DNA from: Mycobacterium sp. E1214
GTDB lineage: Bacteria; Actinomycetota; Actinomycetes; Mycobacteriales; Mycobacteriaceae
Length of the DNA: 64,000 bases
Direction: 5' to 3'
NCBI RefSeq assembly: GCF_001666755.1
Contig: NZ_LZJC01000093.1
Coordinates: 1-64,000 of the forward strand
The notes below the pieces were generated by a model that was given only the letters and a program-made list of their open reading frames with translations, was not told the DNA's origin and ran no database searches. The position numbers and the translations under genes were made by a program. This document shows positions 24,788 through 35,321 of this stretch, piece by piece (position 1 is the stretch's first letter; each line of letters begins with the position of its first letter).

Positions 24788-25759
24788 ATGGGGACCATGC
24801 ACTTGCCGCGCATGCCCCTGAGCACCGCCACGGCGATCACGCTGTCCTACGCGGTCGGCTACCCGATCGGCGCGTTGGCGGTGGCCGCGATGACGCCGAT
24901 GCACGCCCTGGTGCTGCGGTTCAGCCTGGCGGCGGCGATCCTGACCACCTGGAGCGTCGTGGCCAGGGTCCCGTGGCCGCGCGGGGCCCAGTTCGGCCAC
25001 GTCGTCGTGACGGGCCTGTTGATTCAGGCCGTGCAGTTCTGCTGCCTGTACGAGGCGCTGCAACTGGGCTCCCCCGCCGTGCTGTGCGCCGTGGCCGTGG
25101 CGATGAACCCGGTGATCACCGCGATCCTGGCCACGATCTTCCTGCGGGAACCGTTGGGGGCGCAGCGGATTGCGGCGCTGGCGCTGGGCGTGTTCGCGGT
25201 GCTCGCCGCATGCGCCAAGCGGCTGATGAGCACCCACGGCGTGGACCCCGTCATCGCGCTGCTGCTGGTCGCGCTCCTGGGTGTGTCGGCGGGCGGCATC
25301 TACCAGCAACGGTTCTGCACCGGGGTGGACTTTCGCGCGATGAGCGCGCTGCAGAACGCCGTCGCGCTGATCCCGGCCGTGGCGCTCGCGGCGTTCACGC
25401 CGCTGACCGTGCACCATCGCACGCAAGCCGTGATCGCGATCGCGGCCATGGTGTTGCTCAACGCGACGCTGGCCGTCAGCCTCTACGTGCGCGCCATCAA
25501 CGCTCACGGCGCGGCCGCCGTGGCCATGCTCTTCGCCGTCATTCCGGCCGTCGCCGCCGTGTTGTCGTGGCTGATGCTGGGCCAGCGGCCCGACCTCGGC
25601 GTCGCGATCGGCCTGGTCGCCGGCGGGCTGGCGTGCTGGCTGAACAGCCGGGCGACCAACCGGCACCGCCGCCAACTCGCCGCCGCGGAAACGGGGGCGC
25701 TGGGCGCCGACGCGCCGCGCGGCGCGATGAGGGCCGCGATCGCGGCATCGCGGCCCTGA
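24788..25759 (+). CDS. EamA/DMT-family transporter
   Basis: A 323-residue drug/metabolite transporter with about ten membrane helices in two EamA repeats. The second repeat ends with VAMLFAVIPAVAAVLSWLML, a typical EamA signature. Members export amino acids, nucleosides or small drugs; the substrate here is unknown. The C-terminal ~45 residues are polar. The start at 24788 may instead be the ATG at 24797 (MHLPRM). It is paired with the divergent LysR regulator and ends 17 nt from the next, convergent gene. Confidence 0.85.
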   Translation: MGTMHLPRMPLSTATAITLSYAVGYPIGALAVAAMTPMHALVLRFSLAAAILTTWSVVARVPWPRGAQFGHVVVTGLLIQAVQFCCLYEALQLGSPAVLCAVAVAMNPVITAILATIFLREPLGAQRIAALALGVFAVLAACAKRLMSTHGVDPVIALLLVALLGVSAGGIYQQRFCTGVDFRAMSALQNAVALIPAVALAAFTPLTVHHRTQAVIAIAAMVLLNATLAVSLYVRAINAHGAAAVAMLFAVIPAVAAVLSWLMLGQRPDLGVAIGLVAGGLACWLNSRATNRHRRQLAAAETGALGADAPRGAMRAAIAASRP

Positions 25760-25775
25760 CGCCGGGGCGTCGCCG

Positions 25776-27164
25776 TCACAGACGTCGGCGTCGGGGCAGA
25801 AACTCCAGCGACAGCAGCACGAACAGCAACGGGACGATCTGGGTCCACGTGATCAGCACGTAGCGGCGGCCGGCGAGCGCGTGGAACTTGCGCACGTACC
25901 GGTACAACGACTCGAGCGCGATCAGCGGATCCAACAGATGGGTCAGCGCGTACACGACGCGGTGCGTCAAGCCGCCGTCGGAGCGGTCGAAGATCTCCGG
26001 GAATGCGGCGAACGCCAGCGAAACCCGTTGCGCGCCGGACTCTTTGCCGGCCATGATCATGTCGACGGTGAGCCGCTCGTCGAGTCCGTTCGGAGCGTGG
26101 CGGCGCCGCCACGGGACGTCGAGGGTGACGTCGGCGCCGCGCCCGGCCGTGGCGAAGCGGTGAAACGCCTGGACGGTGCCGGCGGCGTCGCGGGCGAGAA
26201 TCAGCCGGACGCCCGGGAATCGGCCCTCCAGCACCCCATCGAGGTTCATGTGAAACCCCCGGTCGGCGTGGGCACCCTTCGTCGAATCCCTTACCACGTC
26301 GACCAATTCGGCCAGTTGCGGCTCGCGCAATTCCTGCTCCGCGATGATCTCGGTGGTGATGCCGCAGTTGTGGGTGCGCTGTACCGCCTGGCGCAGATTG
26401 CGGAATTTCCGGCCGACCATGTCGAAGGTGGCGACGTCGACGACGACGTCGCGGCCGATCGGGACGGGCCGCAACGGTTGTCGCAGCGCCGTCCACAGCG
26501 GCAGCCGCCCTTCGCTGCAGCCCACCACCGCAATGCGCCATCCGTGGGTGTGGCAGTGGGCGGCGAAGTCGTCGACCAGGGAGGCGAATTGGGTCTCGTC
26601 GCCGATCGGGTCACCGCTGACCACGGCGAAGCCCCACCGCGTCCGGTAGGCCAGGGCCGCCCGGCCGTCGCGGCTGAACCGATAGCTCTTGCCGGTCTGC
26701 ATGGCGAACGGCGCCAACGGATCACCGCGGGTGGCGTCGACCAGCCGCCACACCCGGGGCAGGTCGCCGGGGGTGGCACGCGAGGCCGTCGGCCACATCA
26801 ACGCCAGGCCCGAGGCGGCGATCGCGACATCACCCAGTCGATCAAAGGACAGGACGTGCAACCCGAGGCCGGCGATCACCAATAGTGCTGCGCCGCAGGC
26901 ATGTAGCGCCGTCACGGGGCGGTTCAAGAAGATGCCGCGGGCGATGAACACCACGGCGATCAGGACCGTCGCCGACCAGGCCAGCCGGTCGGCGTCACGC
27001 CATTGTGGCTGGGTGTGATGGCGCGCGACGACGTGCAGAAGCCAGCAGGCGGCCCCCAACAACGCCAGGGCGCCGGCCAGTCGCGCGGCCGGCGAATCGA
27101 CCGATACGACAACGCGTTCGGCCGCGGGGGGTTTGGTCGTGGACTTCGTCGATGGCGCGCTCAC
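25776..27164 (-). CDS. DUF2156 membrane protein (Rv1619 type, MprF-like C-terminal domain)
   Basis: About 462 residues: an N-terminal membrane part with four to five helices (residues ~25-130), then a soluble GNAT-like domain of the DUF2156 type, and a final hydrophobic segment (YVLITWTQIVPLLFVLLSLE). The domain is shared with lysyl-phosphatidylglycerol synthases, where it uses aminoacyl-tRNA. Typical phrases are SRDGRAALAYRTRWGFAVVS and GDPIGD. Whether this protein transfers an amino acid to a lipid is not shown. I chose GTG 27164, which has GGGAGG five bases upstream; an upstream start would add 16 residues. It matches Rv1619 in position and size. Confidence 0.8.
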   Translation of the reverse strand: MSAPSTKSTTKPPAAERVVVSVDSPAARLAGALALLGAACWLLHVVARHHTQPQWRDADRLAWSATVLIAVVFIARGIFLNRPVTALHACGAALLVIAGLGLHVLSFDRLGDVAIAASGLALMWPTASRATPGDLPRVWRLVDATRGDPLAPFAMQTGKSYRFSRDGRAALAYRTRWGFAVVSGDPIGDETQFASLVDDFAAHCHTHGWRIAVVGCSEGRLPLWTALRQPLRPVPIGRDVVVDVATFDMVGRKFRNLRQAVQRTHNCGITTEIIAEQELREPQLAELVDVVRDSTKGAHADRGFHMNLDGVLEGRFPGVRLILARDAAGTVQAFHRFATAGRGADVTLDVPWRRRHAPNGLDERLTVDMIMAGKESGAQRVSLAFAAFPEIFDRSDGGLTHRVVYALTHLLDPLIALESLYRYVRKFHALAGRRYVLITWTQIVPLLFVLLSLEFLPRRRRL

Positions 27165-27295
27165 ACTGACCTCCCAGTACGCCGGCGTCAGGTGGACGGC
27201 TCTCGTGCCCACCCGCGCACCGCATACCCGGCTGACGGCGACCTACGCCAATTATGCACCCGGCGGCCGGAATCGGACCCGCGAAGTGCGCCCGA

Positions 27296-28201
27296 TCAGC
27301 GCGCAGAGGGCGGGAAATATTTCAGCACGCCCTCCTGGACCACCGTGGCGAGCAGGTCCCCGGAACGGTCGAAGAAGTGCCCGGTGCCCAGTCCGCGCGA
27401 GTCCGCCGCCACCGGCGACGTTGTCGAGTACAGCACCCAGTCGTCGAAGTCGACCGCGCGGTGAAACCACACCGAATGATTGGCCGAGGCCGCGAAGATG
27501 CGATCGAACCCCCACGACAGGCCGTGGGTGGTGATCACCGAGTCCAGGACCGTGGTGTCCGACGAATACACCAACGCCGCCGTGTGCAGGACGGGGTCGT
27601 CGGGCATCGGGCCGAGGGCCTTCATCCACACCCGGTTGTGCGGCAACCGGTCTCCCTTCTGCCGCATCACCCACGCCGGGTCGTTGGTATAGCGCCACTC
27701 GATCGGCTGCAGCGCATTGACGAAATGCGGGACGGTCTCCTCGTAGCCGCGCAACAATTCGCCGATGGTGGGCTGCGCGTGCGGTTCACCCACCGGCGGC
27801 GGCTCGACGCCGTGCTCGAGGCCCTGGCCGCCGGCCATGTAGGAGATCAGCGCCGACGACAACAGCGTGCCGTCCTGCAGCGCGTCGACGCGTCGATTGG
27901 CGAAGCGCCGTTCGTCGCGCAACCGGGTGACCCGGTACTCGATGTCGGCGGTGATGTCGCCACCGTTGACGAAGTGGATCGACAGCGCGCTGGGCGGCAG
28001 GGTGTTGCGGATCAGGGTGCGGCTGCTCGCGACGAACGACTGGGCCATGAGCTGGCCGCCGAACGTCCGCATCGGATTCTTGCTGGGATGCGTGCCGACG
28101 AAGACGTCGTCGGCGACTCGGTCGAGCTCAAGGATGGCCAGCAGTTCGTCGAAGTCGGGGTGGTCTGTCGCGGCTTCGTGTTTTTGCTCGCCGGCCGGCA
28201 C
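27296..28201 (-). CDS. tesB: Acyl-CoA thioesterase II
   Basis: TesB hydrolyses medium to long acyl-CoA to free acid and CoA. The 301-residue double-hotdog protein shows the conserved RTFGGQLMAQS region and, in the second hotdog, the SANHSVWFHR and LYSTTSPVA motifs that lead into the catalytic Gln/Thr region. The length equals Rv1618 (300). It starts with GTG 16 nt after the pyruvate kinase stop, so it is in that operon. Downstream on the same strand is the DUF2156 gene. Confidence 0.93.
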   Translation of the reverse strand: MPAGEQKHEAATDHPDFDELLAILELDRVADDVFVGTHPSKNPMRTFGGQLMAQSFVASSRTLIRNTLPPSALSIHFVNGGDITADIEYRVTRLRDERRFANRRVDALQDGTLLSSALISYMAGGQGLEHGVEPPPVGEPHAQPTIGELLRGYEETVPHFVNALQPIEWRYTNDPAWVMRQKGDRLPHNRVWMKALGPMPDDPVLHTAALVYSSDTTVLDSVITTHGLSWGFDRIFAASANHSVWFHRAVDFDDWVLYSTTSPVAADSRGLGTGHFFDRSGDLLATVVQEGVLKYFPPSAR

Positions 28202-28217
28202 GGGCGCTCCTTGATCT

Positions 28218-29636
28218 CTAGAGGTCGTCCTCCCCGATCCGGTGCACGTGGATCAGGTTGGTGGACCCCACTGTGCCAGGTGGCGCGCCGGCGACGATCA
28301 CCACCAGGTCACCGCGCTTGTACCGGCCGAGGTCCATCAGCGACTTGTCCGCCTGGCGGATCATCTCGTCGGTGGAGTCCATCATCGGGACGATGAACGT
28401 CTCGGTGCCCCACGTCATCGCGAGCTGGCTGCGCACCTCCGGCCAGGCGGTGAACGCCAGCAGCGGCAGCGGGGTGTGCAGGCGGGCCAGCCGTTTGACG
28501 GTGTCACCGGATTGGGTGAACGCCACCAGCGCCTTGGCGTCGAGCCGCTCGCCGATGTCGCGGGCGGCGTAGGAGATCACCCCTCGCTTGGTGCGCGGCA
28601 CGTGCGTCAGCGGCGGGGCGGCCGTGGAGTTGTCCTCGACCGCGCAGATGATCCGCGACATGGTCCGCACTGCCGCCAGCGGGTACTTGCCCACCGATGT
28701 CTCGCCCGAGAGCATCACGGCGTCGGCGCCGTCGAGCACGGCGTTGGCGACGTCGGAGGCCTCGGCGCGGGTGGGTCGCGAGTTCTCGATCATCGAGTCG
28801 AGCATCTGCGTCGCCACGATCACCGGTTTGGCGTTCTCGCGGGCCATCTGGATGGCCCGCTTCTGCACCAACGGCACCTCTTCGAGGGGCAGCTCGACGC
28901 CGAGGTCACCGCGGGCGACCATGATCGCGTCGAAGGCCAGGACGATCGCCTCGAGGTTGTCCACGGCCTCCGGCTTCTCGAGCTTGGCGATCACCGGCAC
29001 CCGGCGCCCGATCCGATCCATGATTTCGTGCACCAGCTCGACGTCGGACGGCGACCGCACGAAAGACAGGGCGACCAGGTCGACGCCCAGGTCGAGCGCG
29101 AAGGTGAGGTCGTCGATGTCCTTCTCCGACAGGGCCGGGGCGGACACGTTCATGCCGGGCAGCGAGATGCCCTTGTTGTTGCTCACCGGGCCGCCCTCGA
29201 CGACGGTGCAGACGACGTCGTCGCCGTCGATGCCCTCGACGACCAGGCCGACCTTGCCGTCGTCGACCAACACCCGGTCGCCCACGGCGGCGTCGCGCGC
29301 CAGCTTCTTGTAGGTCGTGGACACCCGGTCGTGGGTGCCCTCGCAGTCGGCGACCGTGATGCGGACGGTCTCGCCGTCGGCCCAGAAGGTGGAGCCGGTC
29401 GCGAAGCGCCCGAGCCGGATCTTGGGGCCCTGGAGGTCGGCGAGCACGCCGACCGCGCGGCCGGTGGCGTCCGAGGCCGACCGGACGCGTTCGTAGGCGG
29501 CTTTGTGATCCGCGTAGTCGCCGTGGCTGAAATTCAACCGCGCGACATCCATTCCCGCCTGGACCAGCGCCAAGATGAACTCGTCCGAATTCGTCGCAGG
29601 GCCAAGGGTGCAGACGATCTTTCCGCGTCTACTCAC
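28218..29636 (-). CDS. pyk: Pyruvate kinase
   Basis: This enzyme converts phosphoenolpyruvate and ADP to pyruvate and ATP in glycolysis. The 472-residue protein has the same length as Mtb PykA. Conserved parts include RRGKIVCTLGPAT at the start, MDVARLNFSHGDY, the catalytic Lys region VIAKLEKPEA and the metal-binding MVARGDLGVELPLEEVP. The GTG at 29636 gives the family start; longer readings upstream have the wrong composition. It sits between the DUF2752 gene and tesB. Confidence 0.97.
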   Translation of the reverse strand: MSRRGKIVCTLGPATNSDEFILALVQAGMDVARLNFSHGDYADHKAAYERVRSASDATGRAVGVLADLQGPKIRLGRFATGSTFWADGETVRITVADCEGTHDRVSTTYKKLARDAAVGDRVLVDDGKVGLVVEGIDGDDVVCTVVEGGPVSNNKGISLPGMNVSAPALSEKDIDDLTFALDLGVDLVALSFVRSPSDVELVHEIMDRIGRRVPVIAKLEKPEAVDNLEAIVLAFDAIMVARGDLGVELPLEEVPLVQKRAIQMARENAKPVIVATQMLDSMIENSRPTRAEASDVANAVLDGADAVMLSGETSVGKYPLAAVRTMSRIICAVEDNSTAAPPLTHVPRTKRGVISYAARDIGERLDAKALVAFTQSGDTVKRLARLHTPLPLLAFTAWPEVRSQLAMTWGTETFIVPMMDSTDEMIRQADKSLMDLGRYKRGDLVVIVAGAPPGTVGSTNLIHVHRIGEDDL

Positions 29637-29701
29637 GCCGACCCAGCATAGTCGCGCCGGGCCACCGCGGCCCGCCTTATCGGCTGCCGCGCGGTGAACG
29701 A

Positions 29702-30139
29702 TTACCCGCCGGAAATTGTCGGAACCAACGGAAAGCCGGGCAGATTCCGCAGCACCGTCCACGCGGCCGTCGCGATCACCGCCGCCACCAGCGCCGGAGC
29801 GGACAGGGCCGGCTTGCCGCGGCCGCGTCGGGCGACCACCCAGCCGGCCAACAGCGGGATGACAATCAGCGCGAAGACGTTGTCGGCCACGCTGGCCATC
29901 AGATGCCCGTGCAGCAGGTCGTAGGTCATGCGCAGGCCGCCGCAGAACGGGCAGTCCCAGCCGGTCAGCCACTTGAAGGGACACTGCGGATACACCGAGC
30001 GGGTGTCGTGCGGGTCGACCAGCCCGATGTAGCCGAGGGCGCCGCCCAGGGCGACCGTCGTGCCGGCTGCGACGTAACCGCGGTGCCGCCGGTGGGCGTG
30101 CGGGTGCCCGGAGGGGGCGATCTCATGGCTGTCGGCCAC
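29702..30139 (-). CDS. DUF2752 membrane protein (Rv1616 type)
   Basis: A 145-residue membrane protein with a His-rich N-terminus (SGHPHAHRRHRGY), then about three helices. The DUF2752 hallmark CPFKWLTGWDCPFCGGLRM is clear, with Cys residues that could bind a metal or form disulfides. The function of the family is unknown. In Mtb two small membrane genes (Rv1615, Rv1616) stand between lgt and pykA; only one is seen here. A GTG at 30139 is used. It follows lgt on the same strand after 24 nt. Confidence 0.8.
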   Translation of the reverse strand: MADSHEIAPSGHPHAHRRHRGYVAAGTTVALGGALGYIGLVDPHDTRSVYPQCPFKWLTGWDCPFCGGLRMTYDLLHGHLMASVADNVFALIVIPLLAGWVVARRGRGKPALSAPALVAAVIATAAWTVLRNLPGFPLVPTISGG

Positions 30140-30163
30140 GATGTCAGCTTGCCAGACGGCGCG

Positions 30164-31576
30164 CTACGGCCGCTGCTTCCCGCCGCGCAGCCGCCAGCCC
30201 CTGCGGGGGTTGCGCTCCCCCGCCGCGTCCGATTCGTCTGTTGCGGGCTCGTCGGGCACCGGGGCGGGCTCGTCGGCGGTCGGTTTCGCCGCCGACGCCT
30301 CCTCGGCCGCGGGTTCTTCCTCGCGCGCCTGGGCCGCCTCGATCTCGGGCTCCACGGCGTCGGGCTCGGCCGCCACCGGCGCCACGGCGGTGTCCGCGAT
30401 CTCGGGCTCCCCCTGCGGCTCCTGCACCGCCTCGGCCGCCGTGGTTTCCGCGGCCTCGGCCTCGGCCTCCGGCGCCCGCGCCGTCTCGGGCTCGGCGTCC
30501 GGCTCCGCGGCGTCGGTCGCCGTCGGTTCCGCCTCGGCCGCCACCGGCGCCACCGCGGTCTCCGCGCCTTCCGGGGTCTCCTCGCCATCCGGGGTCTCGG
30601 CCGCCAGGGCGTCCGTCCCCGCACCGCCGAGCGCGGTGGTCTCGGCCGTCGCGCCGCCCTGCTCGCCGGCCAGCGCCACCGTCGCCGGCTCCGCCGGTGC
30701 CTCGGCGTCGTCGATGCCGCGCAGCGTCTCGGGATCCTCACGACCCTTAGGCGCCACCATGAGGTACACCACGGCGCCGATGAAGACGAACGTCGAGGTG
30801 AACGAGTTGATCCTGATGCCCGCGATGTGCGTTGCCGTGTCGTCGCGCAGCAACTCGACGACGAACCGGCCCACGCAGTAGCCCGCCACGTACACGGCGA
30901 ACAGGCGACCGTGACCCAAGGTGAACCGCCGGTCGATGTAGAGCAGCGCGACGAAGACCAACAGGTTCCAGATCAGTTCGTAGAGGAACGTCGGCTGCAC
31001 GACGAGGGCCACCTGGCCCGTCGAGACGCCGTCCAGCGAGTGCGGGTCGATATACCCGGAGGGGTCGCGCCGGTAAAAGATCTCCAGGCCCCACGGCACG
31101 GTGGTCTCCCGGCCGTAGAGCTCCTGGTTGAAGTAGTTGCCGAGGCGGCCGATGGCCTGGGCCAGGATGATGCCGGGGGCGATCGCGTCGCCGAACGCCG
31201 GCAGCGGAATGCCGCGGCGCCGGCAGCCGATCCAGGCGCCCACCCCACCGAGGGCCACCGCGCCCCAAATGCCCAGGCCGCCGTCCCAAATCCGCACGGC
31301 CGCACCGAATCCCGCGCCGCCGGGGCCCCAATACGTGCGCCAGTCGGTGGCCAGGTGATAGAGCCGGCCGCCGAGCAGCCCGAACGGCACCGTCCACAGC
31401 GCGATGTCGTAGATGACTCCGCGCTGCCCGCCGCGGGCCTCCCAGCGCCGGTCGCCGATGAGCAACGCGGCCACGATGCCGGCGATGATGAACAGCGCGT
31501 AGGCGCGGATCGGCAGCGGGCCGAGGTGCCACACACCTTGCGGCGGGCTCGGGAAGTAGGCGAGCAGCGTGGTCAC
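30164..31576 (-). CDS. lgt: Prolipoprotein diacylglyceryl transferase with long acidic tail
   Basis: Lgt moves a diacylglyceryl group from phosphatidylglycerol to the lipobox Cys of prolipoproteins at the membrane. Residues 1-285 form the seven-helix enzyme, with the signature RLGNYFNQELYG and the essential Arg region GRLGNYF and GYIDPHSLDG. Residues ~290-470 are a low-complexity Ala/Glu/Pro tail with repeats such as TAVAPVAAE twice and a basic end. Mtb Lgt also has a long tail (468 residues). The GTG at 31576 overlaps the trpA stop by 4 nt (GTGA). Confidence 0.95.
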   Translation of the reverse strand: MTTLLAYFPSPPQGVWHLGPLPIRAYALFIIAGIVAALLIGDRRWEARGGQRGVIYDIALWTVPFGLLGGRLYHLATDWRTYWGPGGAGFGAAVRIWDGGLGIWGAVALGGVGAWIGCRRRGIPLPAFGDAIAPGIILAQAIGRLGNYFNQELYGRETTVPWGLEIFYRRDPSGYIDPHSLDGVSTGQVALVVQPTFLYELIWNLLVFVALLYIDRRFTLGHGRLFAVYVAGYCVGRFVVELLRDDTATHIAGIRINSFTSTFVFIGAVVYLMVAPKGREDPETLRGIDDAEAPAEPATVALAGEQGGATAETTALGGAGTDALAAETPDGEETPEGAETAVAPVAAEAEPTATDAAEPDAEPETARAPEAEAEAAETTAAEAVQEPQGEPEIADTAVAPVAAEPDAVEPEIEAAQAREEEPAAEEASAAKPTADEPAPVPDEPATDESDAAGERNPRRGWRLRGGKQRP

Positions 31577-32382
31577 GAGGCGCCCGCCCGAACACCGGCG
31601 GCGAGTTCCTCAGTCAGTGCGCGCAAAGCCGGTAGCCCCCCGTCACCCAACGCCGACACCAGCGCCGAACCCACGATCACGCCGTCGGCGTAGCGGCCGA
31701 TCTCTGCGGCTTGCTCGCGCGACCGCACGCCCAGCCCGACACCGACGGGCAGGTCGGACACGGCCTTCACCCGGCGCACCAGCTCGGGCGCGGCGTTCGA
31801 CACCGCGTCGCGGGCTCCCGTCACGCCCATCGTCGACGCCGCGTAGACGAAGCCCCGCGACGCCTCGATCGTCAACGCCAACCGCTCCGGCGTCGACGAC
31901 GGCGCCACGAGAAAGATCCGGTCCAACCGATGCTCCTGCGCGGCCGCCAACCACTGGCCGGCTTCCTCGGGTATCAGGTCGGGGGTGATCAGGCCGTGGC
32001 CGCCGGCCGACGCCAGGTCGCGGGCGAACGCGTCGACGCCGTAGCGCAGCACCGGATTCCAGTACGTCATCACCACGGCGCTGCCGCCCGCGGAGCTGAT
32101 GGCCTCGACCGCGGCCAGCGTGTCGCGCACGCGCACACCGCGCTGCAGCGCCGCTTCGGTGGCCCTGGCGATGGTTGGGCCGTCCATCCCCGGATCCGAG
32201 TAAGGCACCCCGACTTCGACGATGTCGCAACCGGATTCGACCAGTGCGACCATCCCGTCGACGGAAGAGCGGACGTCGGGGTAGCCGGTGGGCAGGTAGC
32301 CGATCAGCGCCGCGCGGCCGTCCGCACGGCACGACTGAAAGACCGACTCGAGCCGGCTCGCCTCGCTTTGCTTGAGCGTCAT
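31573..32382 (-). CDS. trpA: Tryptophan synthase alpha chain
   Basis: TrpA cleaves indole-3-glycerol phosphate, passing indole to TrpB. It is a 269-residue TIM barrel (270 in Mtb). The signature [17 protein letters not shown] contains the catalytic Asp, and the catalytic Glu lies in the N-terminal strand region (GYLPTGYPD follows). The phosphate loop is seen in [12 protein letters not shown] and [12 protein letters not shown]. The ATG at 32382 overlaps the trpB stop (ATGA), which fits the coupled alpha2-beta2 complex. Confidence 0.97.
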   Translation of the reverse strand: MTLKQSEASRLESVFQSCRADGRAALIGYLPTGYPDVRSSVDGMVALVESGCDIVEVGVPYSDPGMDGPTIARATEAALQRGVRVRDTLAAVEAISSAGGSAVVMTYWNPVLRYGVDAFARDLASAGGHGLITPDLIPEEAGQWLAAAQEHRLDRIFLVAPSSTPERLALTIEASRGFVYAASTMGVTGARDAVSNAAPELVRRVKAVSDLPVGVGLGVRSREQAAEIGRYADGVIVGSALVSALGDGGLPALRALTEELAAGVRAGAS

Positions 32383-33641
32383 TGCTGATCGGACTCCATC
32401 AGCCCGAACCACTGCGCGGCCGTCGCGACGTCCTTATCGCCCCGGCCCGACAGGTTCACCACGACGATCGCGCCGGGCCCCAACTCGGCGCCCAGTTGCA
32501 GGGCACCGGCCACGGCGTGGGCGGACTCGATGGCGGGGATGATTCCTTCGGTGCGGCACAGCAGGCCGAAGGCGTCCATGGCCTGCACGTCGGTGACGGG
32601 CCGGTATTCCGCGCGGCCGGTGTCCTTGAGCCAAGCATGCTCGGGACCCACGCCGGGATAGTCCAATCCCGCTGAGATGGAATGGGATTCAATGGTCTGC
32701 CCGTCCTCGTCCTGCAGCAGATACGAGAACGACCCCTGGAACGCCCCCGGCGAGCCGCCGGTGAAGGTGGCCGCGTGCCGTCCGGTTTCGACGCCGTCGC
32801 CGGCCGCCTCGAAGCCGACCAGCCGGACCGCGGGGTCGTCGATGAACGGGTGGAAGATACCGATCGCATTGGAACCGCCGCCGATGCAGGCGACGACAGC
32901 GTCGGGCAATCGGCCCGCCTGCGCCTGGATCTGGGCGCGCGCCTCGAGGCCGATGATGCGCTGGAAGTCGCGCACCATGGCAGGAAACGGGTGCGGGCCC
33001 GCCGCGGTGCCGAAGCAGTAGTAGGTGGTGTCGGCGTTGGTGACCCAGTCCCGGAACGCCTCGTTGATAGCGTCTTTAAGTGTGCGCGAACCACTTTCGA
33101 CGGACACGACCCGCGCCCCCAGAAGCCGCATCCGCGCCACGTTGAGCGCCTGCCGGGCGGTGTCCACCGCCCCCATGTAGATCACGCACTCGAGGCCGAG
33201 CAGGGCGCACGCCGTCGCCGTCGCCACCCCGTGCTGACCGGCGCCGGTCTCGGCGATCACCCGGTGCTTGCCCATCCGCTGCGCCAGCAGCGCCTGACCG
33301 AGCACGTTGTTGATCTTGTGAGATCCCGTGTGGTTGAGGTCTTCTCGCTTGAGGAAGATGCGCGCCCCGCCGGCGTGTTCGGACAGGCGCGCCGCCTCGT
33401 ATAGCGGCGACGGCCTGCCGGCGTAGTTGGCTTGCAGGCGGTCCAGCCGGTCCAGGAAGTCGGGGTTGATCCGTTCCTTCTCGTAGGCGGCCGTGACCTC
33501 CTCGATGACCGCCATCAGCGCCTCGGCGACGTAGCGGCCGCCGTAGACGCCGAAATGCCCGGCCGAGTCCGGTTCGTGCCGAGTCGGTTCGGCGATGGCC
33601 GCGCTGGGCAGCGGAAGGCCCGGAAGGGAGGCGTCGACCAT
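32379..33641 (-). CDS. trpB: Tryptophan synthase beta chain
   Basis: TrpB is the PLP enzyme that joins indole and serine to tryptophan. The PLP lysine is in [11 protein letters not shown], and the glycine-rich phosphate loop is [10 protein letters not shown]. It has 420 residues from the ATG at 33641, which has GGAG at 33653-33650; a TTG at 33647 would add two residues. Upstream, the trpC stop lies 68 nt away, and this gap is the widest in the trpCBA part. Confidence 0.97.
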   Translation of the reverse strand: MVDASLPGLPLPSAAIAEPTRHEPDSAGHFGVYGGRYVAEALMAVIEEVTAAYEKERINPDFLDRLDRLQANYAGRPSPLYEAARLSEHAGGARIFLKREDLNHTGSHKINNVLGQALLAQRMGKHRVIAETGAGQHGVATATACALLGLECVIYMGAVDTARQALNVARMRLLGARVVSVESGSRTLKDAINEAFRDWVTNADTTYYCFGTAAGPHPFPAMVRDFQRIIGLEARAQIQAQAGRLPDAVVACIGGGSNAIGIFHPFIDDPAVRLVGFEAAGDGVETGRHAATFTGGSPGAFQGSFSYLLQDEDGQTIESHSISAGLDYPGVGPEHAWLKDTGRAEYRPVTDVQAMDAFGLLCRTEGIIPAIESAHAVAGALQLGAELGPGAIVVVNLSGRGDKDVATAAQWFGLMESDQQ

Positions 33642-33709
33642 TACCAAAGCTCCACGCGCAGAGGGCTCATCGGGTTCAACGTTTCAGCGCCGGGCACGTC
33701 GACGAGCAA

Positions 33710-34528
33710 TTAGCGAGCCGGTTTCGGACAGGACGGGTGGGTGCCCGCGGTGACCAGGTCGGCGACAGCGGCGCGCGGGTCACCGCTTTTCACCAGACCC
33801 TCACCGACCAGCACGGCGTCGGCGCCCGCACCGGCGTAGGCCAACAGGTCCGCGGTACCGCGCACGCCGGATTCGGCGATCCGGATCACCTTGCTGGGCA
33901 GGCCGGGAGCGATGCGCGCGAAGCAATCCCGGTCCACCTCCAAGGTGGCCAGATCGCGGGCGTTGACGCCGATCACGCTGGCGCCGGCCTTGAGCGCCCG
34001 GTCGGCCTCCGCCTCGGTGTGCACCTCGACCAGCGCCGTCATGCCCAGTGATTCGGTGCGATCCAGCATCGACACCAACGCCGACTGGTCCAGCGCGGCG
34101 ACGATCAGCAGCAGCATGTCGGCACCGTGCGCTCGCGCCTCGTGGATCTGATAGGGCTGCACCACAAAATCCTTGCGCAGGATGGGAATCGACACCGCGG
34201 CCCGCACCGCGTCGAGGTCGTCGAGCGAGCCGCGGAATCGCCGTTCCTCGGTGAGCACGCTGATGATTCGGGCGCCGCCGTCTTCGTAGGCCCGGGCCAG
34301 CTTCGCCGGATCGGCAATGGTGGCCAGGGAACCCGCCGACGGGCTGGCGCGCTTGACCTCGGCGATGACGCCGATTCCGGGTTCACGCAGGGCGGCCATC
34401 ACGTCGAGCGGTGGCGGCGCAGCGGCTGCGGCGGCTTTGATTTCGGACAGGCTGATCAGCGCTTCGCGCGCGGCAACGTCGGCCCGGACTCCTTCGAGGA
34501 TGGAGTCAAGCACGGTTGCCGGACTCAT
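33710..34528 (-). CDS. trpC: Indole-3-glycerol phosphate synthase
   Basis: TrpC closes the indole ring on CdRP. The 272 residues equal the Mtb enzyme and start [17 protein letters not shown]. The active site residues are in [33 protein letters not shown] and RIAESGVRG. The reading frame continues upstream, but the ATG at 34528 is the family start. The Rv1610-type membrane gene precedes it by about 100 nt. Confidence 0.97.
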   Translation of the reverse strand: MSPATVLDSILEGVRADVAAREALISLSEIKAAAAAAPPPLDVMAALREPGIGVIAEVKRASPSAGSLATIADPAKLARAYEDGGARIISVLTEERRFRGSLDDLDAVRAAVSIPILRKDFVVQPYQIHEARAHGADMLLLIVAALDQSALVSMLDRTESLGMTALVEVHTEAEADRALKAGASVIGVNARDLATLEVDRDCFARIAPGLPSKVIRIAESGVRGTADLLAYAGAGADAVLVGEGLVKSGDPRAAVADLVTAGTHPSCPKPAR

Positions 34529-34631
34529 GCTTGTCGCTTCCCTTCCCACCGTCACCCTACGGCCGCCCACTTGTCCCCAAGCCGATCGCGACGACGTCCA
34601 TGAAGGGTAGCGGCACCCGGCTCGCGGCCCA

Positions 34632-35321
34632 TCACCGACCCTCGGTGTCAGACCGGTGGGACGGGTCGGTCGGCTCCCGCGTCGGGTCGCGGCCCTCGTC
34701 AAGCGCGTCCCAGATCATCCGCTCCGACAAGTCCGCCGTCCCCGGCTCGTCCGCCCCTGCCTCGGTGGGGTCCTGCCGCGCGATCGAACGGCGCGTCGCG
34801 GGCGCCGCGTACCGCTCCGCGCTCACGCGCGCCGACCCGCGATCCCCGGCCGCCCGCATGAGCAGCACGGCGGCGATGAGGACGCCCGCGGCGGCAGCCA
34901 CCGCGACACCGGCGCCCCAGTGCCGCCGCTCGCTGCCCACCAGCGACATCACCGTGACGTGCGCCAGCTCGGCGCCGCGCACCGCCACGTCGGGCACCAC
35001 CCACAGGCTGACGCCCAGGTAGCCGACGGCCAGGCTGACCAGCGCCAGCAGCGCCGCCAGGGCCCGCAGCGGCCAGCCGCGCACGGCCAGCGCCGCGACC
35101 GCCGCGGCCAGCAGCAGCACGGCCAGCGGCAGCAACGCCGTCGACCAGGCGCCACCGGACAGCGCCACCTCTTTGGGCGGGCTCAGCCCGTCGAACGACC
35201 GGACCACCACCCACGGCAGCCGGGCGGACGCCCACAGCGCGCCCGCGGCCACGACCAGCAGCACCTGGGCGCTGCCGATCAGCCGCCGGCCGGGACGCCG
35301 GGACCTCGGGTCAACAGTCAT
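34632..35321 (-). CDS. Trp-operon-associated membrane protein (Rv1610 type)
   Basis: A 229-residue membrane protein of the family found only in actinobacterial tryptophan operons (TIGR02234). Four helices are seen: about 15-35, 58-80, 82-110 and 135-158, with W-rich loops ([14 protein letters not shown]). The C-terminal ~60 residues are polar and acidic. Its role is unknown; an anthranilate or tryptophan transport role is only a guess from context. Its ATG lies 11 nt inside the trpE end. Confidence 0.82.
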   Translation of the reverse strand: MTVDPRSRRPGRRLIGSAQVLLVVAAGALWASARLPWVVVRSFDGLSPPKEVALSGGAWSTALLPLAVLLLAAAVAALAVRGWPLRALAALLALVSLAVGYLGVSLWVVPDVAVRGAELAHVTVMSLVGSERRHWGAGVAVAAAAGVLIAAVLLMRAAGDRGSARVSAERYAAPATRRSIARQDPTEAGADEPGTADLSERMIWDALDEGRDPTREPTDPSHRSDTEGR

